Assembly: GCA_002500665.1 (NCBI GenBank) | Contig: DLRY01000088.1 | Span: 1 to 57,003 of the forward strand | Length of the DNA: 57,003 nt | Source of the DNA: Opitutia bacterium UBA7876 | GTDB lineage: Bacteria; Verrucomicrobiota; Verrucomicrobiia; Opitutales; Seribacteraceae | Reading direction: 5' to 3' | Shown: in pieces, positions 1-6,192 of the stretch | Position numbering within the stretch: the first letter of the stretch is position 1 | Layout: each line of letters begins with the position of its first letter | Program-made: the position numbers and the translations under genes | The notes under the pieces: generated by a model | Seen by the model: only the letters and a program-made list of their open reading frames with translations | What the model was told of the DNA's origin: nothing | The model's database searches: none

Positions 1-168
1 TTCGTGGACTTCAACGACTACGAGGGCTTCGCCAGCGAGCGGGGAAAGGGCGCCTGGGCGGAGATCGACCTGCGGGCGGTCAAGGCACGCTACTTCCGCC
101 TAAGCCCTCAATATCAGGGGTGGGGTCACCTCTGGGGCGAGGTCGAGTTTTGGGAGATCGCCAACTAA
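1..168 (+). CDS. C-terminal end of a discoidin (F5/8 type C)-like protein, partial
   Basis: An open frame runs from the first base of the window to a TAA at 166-168, giving the last 55 residues of a protein whose start lies upstream. The piece reads like the closing strands of a galactose-binding-like jelly roll: WAEIDL, then ARYFRL, then a WG pair and a closing EVEFWEI. In F5/8C domains this pattern closes the fold. Such domains bind carbohydrate and often sit at the end of secreted glycoside hydrolases or PVC surface proteins, so an extracytoplasmic carbohydrate-binding role is an inference. The stop codon overlaps the stop of a convergent small gene. The fragment is too short to name the parent enzyme. 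Confidence 0.6.
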   Translation, partial: FVDFNDYEGFASERGKGAWAEIDLRAVKARYFRLSPQYQGWGHLWGEVEFWEIAN

Positions 169-326
169 GACCGCGAACCTTTCTCGGGCGAAACCCGCTC
201 GATCCGTTCCTTTTTCAGCCGGCCGTTCTCCTCGCGTAACCGGAAGACTTCCCAGATAAGGAAGACGTTAATCAGGATGGAGACGGAGAGAACGATGGAA
301 ATCTTTACCTTGAGTCTGGTTTTCAT
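165..326 (-). CDS. Small single-pass membrane protein, 53 aa, unknown function
   Basis: Read on the minus strand, an ATG at 326-324 opens 53 codons ending with TAG at 167-165. The protein starts MKTRLKVK, has one hydrophobic stretch at about residues 9-28 (ISIVLSVSILINVFLIW), then a strongly charged amphipathic tail (RLREENGRLKKERIERV) that could be a short coiled coil. This is the plan of a bitopic inner-membrane protein with a positive N terminus and a charged tail. Its stop shares bases with the stop of the convergent discoidin-like gene. The bile-acid symporter gene begins divergently about 12-24 bases from its start, so the two could share a promoter region. I recognise no family; the compositional fit to a membrane peptide is the main support. 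Confidence 0.5.
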   Translation of the reverse strand: MKTRLKVKISIVLSVSILINVFLIWEVFRLREENGRLKKERIERVSPEKGSRS

Positions 327-349
327 TTCTAAGAGGGATGCCGGTAATC

Positions 350-1294
350 ATGGTTGAGCGAATCGCCAAGAGGGCAACCCAATTGTTTCCTTTGTGGTCG
401 GTCTTGGTGGGCATCCTCGCCTTGGTCTGGCCCGAGAGCTTCCTGTGGTTCGGCAAGGAAACCATAGACATAGGCTTGGGGGTCATCATGCTGGGTATGG
501 GCATGACCCTTACGGCGGATGACTTCATCCGGGTCTGGAAGGAGCCCAAGGTAATTGGTCTGGGGGTCTGTTCGCAGTTCCTGATCATGCCGGCATGGGG
601 CGCCTTGGTCGCTTATCTGATGGGTTTGCCCCCTCAGATGGCGGTCGGCCTGATCCTGGTCGCCTCCTGCCCGGGCGGAACGGCTTCAAACGTAGTCGTC
701 TTCCTGGCCCAGGGAAAGGTCGCCCTTTCGGTCAGCATGACCCTGGTCTCGACAATCGTGGCGGTCTGGATGACGCCTCTGCTGACCAGTTGGTATGCGG
801 GGCATTACCTGCCCGTGGATCCCTGGGCCCTGTTCAGGGGTATTCTCTGGGTGGTGCTTCTGCCCTTGACCGTGGGTGTGGTCTGGAACCGTTTCTTCCC
901 TCGCTCCGCCCACAGGGCATCGGCTTATTCTCCGCTCGTTTCGGTCCTTTTCATTCTTCTTATTGTTGGGTTCGTTCTCGCCGCCAAGAAGGAACTGATT
1001 CTTGCGAATTGGGAAGTACTCACGGCCTCGGTCCTGGCGTTGCATTTCGGTGGCTTCGCTCTGGGGTACGCAATGGCGGCCCTAACTGGTTTGGCGAGGG
1101 ACGAGCGACGTACCCTCTCGATTGAGGTGGGGATGCAGAACTCAGGGCTCGGGATGGCCTTGGCGAGCAAGCATTTCGCAACGTTGCCCATGGTTCCGGC
1201 CCCCTGCGCCCTGAGCGCGGTGATACATTGCCTGATCGGTAGCTACCTGGCCATGAGATGGAGAAAAGAACCGGCTGACAAGAGGAGGGAGTGA
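350..1294 (+). CDS. Bile acid:sodium symporter (BASS/SBF) family transporter
   Basis: A protein of about 314 residues with roughly nine to ten hydrophobic segments and BASS-family hallmarks: an N-terminal PLW segment, the GLGVIMLGMGMTLT stretch near residues 45-60, a CPGGTASNVV motif near 110-120 that resembles the Na+-binding crossover region, and VGMQNSGLGMALA near 265. Family members use the Na+ gradient to import organic acids such as bile acids, pantoate or pyruvate; the substrate here cannot be told. It acts in the inner membrane. I place the start at the second ATG (350), because the purine-rich AAGAGGG at 331-337 directly touches the first ATG (338) but is 12 bases from this one; 338 remains possible. 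The stop abuts the next gene, suggesting one transcript. Confidence 0.88.
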   Translation: MVERIAKRATQLFPLWSVLVGILALVWPESFLWFGKETIDIGLGVIMLGMGMTLTADDFIRVWKEPKVIGLGVCSQFLIMPAWGALVAYLMGLPPQMAVGLILVASCPGGTASNVVVFLAQGKVALSVSMTLVSTIVAVWMTPLLTSWYAGHYLPVDPWALFRGILWVVLLPLTVGVVWNRFFPRSAHRASAYSPLVSVLFILLIVGFVLAAKKELILANWEVLTASVLALHFGGFALGYAMAALTGLARDERRTLSIEVGMQNSGLGMALASKHFATLPMVPAPCALSAVIHCLIGSYLAMRWRKEPADKRRE

Positions 1295-1867
1295 TTGTCG
1301 CTTGCCTTCCCGGGTACCCTCGTTAGAATCGGCGAAGTGAGCCCTGAGGAAGATCTCCCACCACACATCCTGTCCCCAAAAGTTCACTGGGAAAGGGCAT
1401 CCGGCTATTTTGCCCTCGAAATGTACGAGGAGGCGAAGCGGGAAATCCGCGCCTTGCCCGCGGAGGAACCATGGGGTAAGCAGGCGCGCATCCTGACCTT
1501 GGGCATCCACCAGGAGAAAGAGGAATGGATGGAGATGCGGGAGGTTGCCAATGGGTTGAGACGGGAATTCCCCGAGGAGGAGGACTGGTGGATATCCGAT
1601 GCCTATGCGACGCGCAGATGCGAGTCGATCGAGGCGGCGAGGGAACTGTTGATGGAAGGGTTGGCCCGGCACTTGGACAGCGCCATGATCCGTTACAACC
1701 TGGCCTGTTACGCTTGCGTTCTGGATAGCCCGGGCGAGTGCATGGACTTTCTTAAGGAAGCGGTGGAGAGGGACGAGAAATACAAGCTCTTGGCGGTGGA
1801 GGACGAGGACTTGAGCGAGGTGCGCGAGGCGTTGCTCAAGATGGGGTGGGGAAAGGCCGAGGTTTGA
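1295..1867 (+). CDS. TPR-like repeat protein, 190 aa
   Basis: A soluble, acidic, helical protein without a signal peptide. Helix-turn-helix pairs such as RASGYFALEMYEEAKREI (about 33-50), DAYATRRCESIEAARELLMEG and MIRYNLACYACVLDSPGECMDFLKEAVERD match the TPR pattern, with alanine and glycine at packing positions. TPR proteins are protein-protein adaptors; the partner is unknown. The start is taken as TTG at 1295, immediately after the upstream TGA and behind AGGAGGGA (1283-1290), four bases away. A GTG at 1337 is the alternative. The stop TGA overlaps the ATG of the pseudopilin gene (TGATG), so the two are probably translationally coupled, which hints at a shared role in a pilus or secretion-like structure (inference). 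Confidence 0.7.
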   Translation: MSLAFPGTLVRIGEVSPEEDLPPHILSPKVHWERASGYFALEMYEEAKREIRALPAEEPWGKQARILTLGIHQEKEEWMEMREVANGLRREFPEEEDWWISDAYATRRCESIEAARELLMEGLARHLDSAMIRYNLACYACVLDSPGECMDFLKEAVERDEKYKLLAVEDEDLSEVREALLKMGWGKAEV

Positions 1868-2418
1868 TGGGAAAGGCGGCCTTTACGATCATCGAGCTGC
1901 TGGTGGTTCTAGCCATTATTGCCATCTTGGCCGCTTTTTCGGTGGTCAGCTTTCACCATGTCCTGGAGGACCGCAACCGTAAGCAAGCAATGGTCGAACT
2001 GGAAGCCCTGAGGACGGCTTTGGTCTCCTACCGTTCGGATTACGGGGGATACCCCAAGTGCCCTCAGGAAATCTGCACCCCGGGCGAGTGCCTTTTTCTT
2101 TCCCTAGCTGGTTTCCATAACGTGAAGGGTAGCCTTCAACTTCCTCCCTACAGACCCTTGGTTCCACCCTCGATCTTTGGTTACGATCTGTCTTCCTTCG
2201 ATGCGGCCGAGATCCCCAACGTATCCCACAACGAGGGGAAGTCACTCATGCTTTGGCTCTCCCAGACCCTTGACAAGGACGTGGCCTTCCTCGACCCTTG
2301 GGGGAGCGAGTACGTCTACGAGTACCCCAGAAAAGACGGGGACAAGGGATACCTCCTTTTTTCCATGGGACCGGATGGGAAGACGGGCGAAGGCTTCGAC
2401 GGAGACGATGTAAAGTAG
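1867..2418 (+). CDS. GspG-like type II secretion/type IV pilin-like pseudopilin
   Basis: The 183-residue product begins MGKAA and continues FTIIELLVVLAIIAILAA, a class III prepilin signal. Cleavage would leave Phe +1 and the conserved Glu +5; the residue before the cut is Ala rather than the usual Gly. The hydrophobic alpha1 helix is followed by a globular head. The tail has a DPWG segment near 148-151 and a GPDGKTGEGFDGDD stretch near the end, which resembles the calcium-binding C terminus of the major pseudopilin GspG. It should be processed by a prepilin peptidase and assembled at the inner membrane. No ATPase, platform or peptidase gene is nearby. The ATG at 1867 overlaps the upstream stop, and this start keeps the leader short, as in the family. 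Confidence 0.85.
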   Translation: MGKAAFTIIELLVVLAIIAILAAFSVVSFHHVLEDRNRKQAMVELEALRTALVSYRSDYGGYPKCPQEICTPGECLFLSLAGFHNVKGSLQLPPYRPLVPPSIFGYDLSSFDAAEIPNVSHNEGKSLMLWLSQTLDKDVAFLDPWGSEYVYEYPRKDGDKGYLLFSMGPDGKTGEGFDGDDVK

Positions 2419-2422
2419 GTTC

Positions 2423-4696
2423 TCAGGGATCCTCCGTAACCTGCTCGATGAGACGATCCCTTATTTCACGAAGGGGGGCCATCTCCGGTCCGTCCGGGTT
2501 TTCATCGATTAATTGATCGATGTCCTCGAGAGCCCGAGCGAACCTTCCTTCGGCATAGAGGGCCATTGCCCGTACCGCTCGCATGTAGTTGTCCTCCGGG
2601 TCGATGGCGAGGAGCGCATCGAGGTAGCGCAACCGGGCCTGGGGATCGAGTTCCCTTTCCGCGGAACGAATCAGGTTGCGCAGCATGCGGGCTATGATTT
2701 CACGCTTGGAGGAAGGCTCGAAATCCTCTTCTGTGAGCGCAACTCCGCTCAATTCCTCCGCCTCTTCCCGCGAAACGATCTTGCCCCCGAAAGGATCGAT
2801 GAGGATTTCCTTGGCCTGCCCGTCCTTTCCCTTTGCGGGTTGTTCGCGGTACATGGCGATGAAGTGTCCGGGCAGACCGAGGCCGCTGACGGGAAGCTCG
2901 AGCCGGTTGGCCAGCTCGATGAAGAGTACGGAAAGGGTAATGGGCAAACCTTCCCGGTCGTCGATGACCTCGTTCATGTAGCTGTTCGAACGGTGTTGGT
3001 AGTCCAGGGTGCTTCCATGGAAGCCCATCTCCTCGAAAAGCTGGGCGACGAGGACCTTGAGCTTCTCCTCGCCGCTGGCTTTGTCGGGAAACTTATTCCT
3101 GATCCTTTCCGCCAGCCGTTCCGCCTTGTCGAGATAGGTCTGGAGATCGAAGTGCTCGTTGTCCAGCCGGGCGATGAGAAGGGCGGAGCGGAGCAAGTCA
3201 ACGGCCCGTTCGTCCTCGTGGGCAAGGGAGTGAGTAAGCTCGGAAATGATCAGCCGTTCGCGCACCTCTCGGGAAGCCTTTCTTAATTCGTCGGCCTTTC
3301 TCTCCAGCTCGACGGCATGGTCGAGAAGGGCCTGCGGGGCCTGTTCGCCCTGGTCCACGAGGCCGTTAACTTCATAAGGTCGAATTCGTCTGCCCTCTTT
3401 GAGAGAATTAGTCAAGCGGCTGATTTCCCTGAGTAAACGGGGGGGGATTTCGGATTTCTGGAAACGCTTCGAATGGCGGAAGCGTCGGAACTCGGCGCCC
3501 GGCGCCCGGAACTTGCAGAGTCCGACGTCGCCTTTCTTGAAAGTGAAGTCGATCAGGTCGATGACCACTTTGTCGTTTACCGAGCAGATGATCCTGCCTT
3601 CCCCGTCGAGCCTTACCCGAAGGCGGTTCCATTTACCTGGCAGGTAGGCGTCCGACTCCACTGTCTTGAGGATCGACCAGGTAAAGACGTTCGGCCCTTC
3701 GAAGCAGGTCAGCCGGAGGGACCCGTTGGTCGGATAGAAGCCGTAGTGCCTTTCCTTGTCCTTACCGTGAAAGATCAGGCCGGCGGCTCCGCTCTCGTCT
3801 TCCAGCCTCACTTCAACCTCAAGCTCGTAGGGAGCGTCGTGAACGGGACGTTGCGAGAGGCAGACGGTTCGTCCCCCGAAGCCGGACCCAAGCCCATTGG
3901 CTGAGATGATTCCGGCCCTTTGCTTCCAGGCGGCTCCCATGACCGCCTTCCACTCGAGCCCGTCGAGGGCGCCAATGGTGAGCCATTTCGACATGGGCAC
4001 GGGGTCTTCCCTTTCCATCAGTCTCTCCAGGGCGTTGGAGGGAATCCCGAAGCCCATCGCTCCACCCGACTTTATGGCCAGCATGGCGATGACCTTTCCT
4101 TCCAAGTCTAGGGTGGGGCTTCCGCTGCTACCCGGCTCGATGGGAATGGCGACCTGGACCATGGGGCGCCCGTCGCCTTCCTGCAGTTCGCGGATGGCGG
4201 CGATTACGCCTCGGCTCACGCTGTGGCTGTAGCCAAGCGGGTTGCCTAGGGAGAAGATCGATTGTCCCGGGGTGATCTTGTCGGAATCTCCCAGCGTGAG
4301 GACGGGAAGATCCTTGGCATCGATCTTGACAAGGGCGAGGTCGCGGTCGCGGTCAACGGCGAGAATGCTGCGGGGCCGAAAGGTCTTGCCGTCGGCGAAG
4401 CGGACGGCGAAGTCACGATGCTCCCCAATGACGTGAAAATTGGTCGCAATGACGCCGTCGGGACGGACCACGAACCCGGTTCCTCTTCCTCCTTCCCGTC
4501 CCAGCCGATCAACGCTTTCGATAACCACGACCGAGGGCTTGACCAGCTTGGCTAGCTTCTCGAAGTCCTCCGCATCCCGCTTGGCGAGTTCAAGGTCGGA
4601 AAGGATGGAGGCATTGGCGTCCGGGCCTTTCGCGACCACCGGGGATACCGAACACGCGCTGAGGAGTAAGGAGAGGATCTGATTCCTTGGGAACAT
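2423..4696 (-). CDS. Lipoprotein fusing HtrA/DegP-type (S1C) protease, LamG-like and SirB1-type transglutaminase-like domains with a TPR end
   Basis: A 757-residue protein with a lipobox (LSAC, Cys15), so probably lipid-anchored outside the inner membrane. Residues about 50-225 are an S1C serine protease with the triad visible: His88 in TNFHVIG, Asp119 in DRDRDL and Ser191 in GSSGSP (the usual GNSGGP with two changes). There is no PDZ domain. Residues about 238-410 form a beta-rich region like the LamG/DUF1080 sandwich. Residues about 540-690 carry the SirB1/Transglut_core2 signature (RSNSYMNEVIDDREGLPITLS, then GLPGHF and IDPFGG). A TPR-like pair closes the protein. Either catalytic end could process or bind envelope proteins. 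The fusion is unusual. The gene is divergent from the oxidoreductase at 4819 and nearly touches the convergent pseudopilin gene. Confidence 0.85.
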   Translation of the reverse strand: MFPRNQILSLLLSACSVSPVVAKGPDANASILSDLELAKRDAEDFEKLAKLVKPSVVVIESVDRLGREGGRGTGFVVRPDGVIATNFHVIGEHRDFAVRFADGKTFRPRSILAVDRDRDLALVKIDAKDLPVLTLGDSDKITPGQSIFSLGNPLGYSHSVSRGVIAAIRELQEGDGRPMVQVAIPIEPGSSGSPTLDLEGKVIAMLAIKSGGAMGFGIPSNALERLMEREDPVPMSKWLTIGALDGLEWKAVMGAAWKQRAGIISANGLGSGFGGRTVCLSQRPVHDAPYELEVEVRLEDESGAAGLIFHGKDKERHYGFYPTNGSLRLTCFEGPNVFTWSILKTVESDAYLPGKWNRLRVRLDGEGRIICSVNDKVVIDLIDFTFKKGDVGLCKFRAPGAEFRRFRHSKRFQKSEIPPRLLREISRLTNSLKEGRRIRPYEVNGLVDQGEQAPQALLDHAVELERKADELRKASREVRERLIISELTHSLAHEDERAVDLLRSALLIARLDNEHFDLQTYLDKAERLAERIRNKFPDKASGEEKLKVLVAQLFEEMGFHGSTLDYQHRSNSYMNEVIDDREGLPITLSVLFIELANRLELPVSGLGLPGHFIAMYREQPAKGKDGQAKEILIDPFGGKIVSREEAEELSGVALTEEDFEPSSKREIIARMLRNLIRSAERELDPQARLRYLDALLAIDPEDNYMRAVRAMALYAEGRFARALEDIDQLIDENPDGPEMAPLREIRDRLIEQVTEDP

Positions 4697-4755
4697 GATT
4701 CCATTAACTTCGCACCGTCCCCGAAAGTCAAGTTTCGCTCGCCCCGATATCTTTA

Positions 4756-4766
4756 TTGCCAGGCAA
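4756..4766. promoter_or_regulatory. 11-bp palindrome in the divergent intergenic region
   Basis: TTGCCAGGCAA is a perfect inverted repeat (5-bp arms around one A) in the 122-bp gap between the protease lipoprotein and the oxidoreductase, next to an A/T-rich stretch (TTAATTAT, 4778-4786) that could hold a -10 element for the rightward gene. A repressor operator is possible; no regulator gene is adjacent. Short palindromes occur by chance. Confidence 0.25.
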
Positions 4767-4818
4767 GGGCGGAAAAATTTAATTATCCTACTTAATTCCC
4801 CCTTAACCCACCAGCATT

Positions 4819-6156
4819 ATGATCAACCTATCTCGTAGAAAATTCATCGGGGCCTCGACCTCGGCCTTCGCCTTCCAATTCCTGCCCTCCCGGGTGTGGG
4901 GAGCCAACGAGCGCATCAACGTAGCCGGCATCGGAGTCGGCGGAAAGGGGACCGCCGACGTCGCCAGCGCCGCGAAAGCCGGAGCCAACGTTGTCGCCCT
5001 TTGCGATGTTGATACAGAGAGGGGAGCAAAGACCATCAAGTCCTTCCCCAAGGCCAAGGTCTATGCCGACTTCCGTCTGATGCTTGAGAAGCAAAAGGAC
5101 GTCGATGCAGTGGTCATTAGCGCTCCCGATCACATCCATGCAGTTGCCGCCATGGCCGCCATGGACCTGGGCAAGCACGTCTACTGCCAGAAGCCCCTGA
5201 CCCATTCCATCCACGAAGCCCGCATCCTCACCGAGGCCGCGGCAAAGAACAAGCTCATCACCCAGATGGGCAACCAGGCCCACGCCGGCGAGCCCATCAG
5301 GCGGGCCGTGGAATTGGTCCGGGCCGGCATCATCGGCAAGGTGACCGAGGTGCACGTCTGGACCAACCGGCCAATCTGGCCCCAGGGACTTACCGAGCGT
5401 CCCCCTAAGGAGAAAATTCCCGAGAGCCTGGATTGGGATCTCTGGCTCGGGCCGGCTCCCAAGACCCACTACAGTTCCAATTACGTTCCCTTCAAGTGGA
5501 GGGGCTGGTGGGACTACGGAACGGGAGCCCTGGGCGACATGGCCTGCCACATCATGGACATGCCTTACTGGGCCCTCGAGTTGGGCCATCCTCTTTCCGT
5601 GGAGGCGAAGCAAGGAGGCAATACCGAGCTTGCCGGCCCTAACTGGTCGGTCATCAAATACCAGTTTCCCGCCCGCGGACCGCAGCCCCCCGTGACCATG
5701 ACCTGGTACGACGGAAGGAAGAACGGCCAAGCGAACCTCCCTCCACGCGAGGTCGCCGGCGGACAGGACCTGCGCGGATACGAATCGGTCCTCGTTGGGG
5801 ACAAGGGAACGATGGTCTTCAACCGCCGTTCTACCAAGTGGAAGATCATCGGGCGCGACGGGGACGAGATCAGGCAAATCGAGGAATCCACTCCGCAAAG
5901 CCTTTCCCGGGTCGAGCAAGAGGGAATCTCAACCAACGACGCCAATCACGTCGAGTGGCTCGACGGGATCAAGGGAAAGGGGGAGCCTCTTTCCGCATTT
6001 TCGCTGGCCGGACCGTTGACTGAGACGGTTCTTCTGGGCAACCTTTCGGTCAGGACCGGCGAGAAAATCGACTGGGACGGCCCGGCGATGAAACCCAGCT
6101 TGAAGCCGGCGGAAAAATACGTCCGCAGGAAATACCGCAAGGGCTGGTCGCTCTAG
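4819..6156 (+). CDS. Tat-exported Gfo/Idh/MocA family oxidoreductase
   Basis: A 445-residue NAD(P)-dependent sugar dehydrogenase-type protein. A twin-arginine signal (LSRRKFIGAS, residues 4-13) and a run to VWGAN indicate folded export. The Rossmann fold starts at INVAGIGVGGKG (33-44), followed by CDVD (62-65). The normally conserved EKP motif reads CQKPLTH (Lys125 kept, Glu replaced by Gln). The C-terminal half has WWDYGTGALGDMACHIMDMP, the conserved substrate-domain strip of PVC members. The family oxidises or reduces hydroxyls on sugars, inositols or glycosides; substrate and direction are unknown here. It is transcribed alone, facing the convergent end of cassette A, with only 36 bases between stops. 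The start at 4819 gives the complete Tat signal. Confidence 0.9.
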   Translation: MINLSRRKFIGASTSAFAFQFLPSRVWGANERINVAGIGVGGKGTADVASAAKAGANVVALCDVDTERGAKTIKSFPKAKVYADFRLMLEKQKDVDAVVISAPDHIHAVAAMAAMDLGKHVYCQKPLTHSIHEARILTEAAAKNKLITQMGNQAHAGEPIRRAVELVRAGIIGKVTEVHVWTNRPIWPQGLTERPPKEKIPESLDWDLWLGPAPKTHYSSNYVPFKWRGWWDYGTGALGDMACHIMDMPYWALELGHPLSVEAKQGGNTELAGPNWSVIKYQFPARGPQPPVTMTWYDGRKNGQANLPPREVAGGQDLRGYESVLVGDKGTMVFNRRSTKWKIIGRDGDEIRQIEESTPQSLSRVEQEGISTNDANHVEWLDGIKGKGEPLSAFSLAGPLTETVLLGNLSVRTGEKIDWDGPAMKPSLKPAEKYVRRKYRKGWSL

Positions 6157-6192
6157 TGTCCTAGTGTCTGGCGATGCCCCTTTCCGGAAGAA

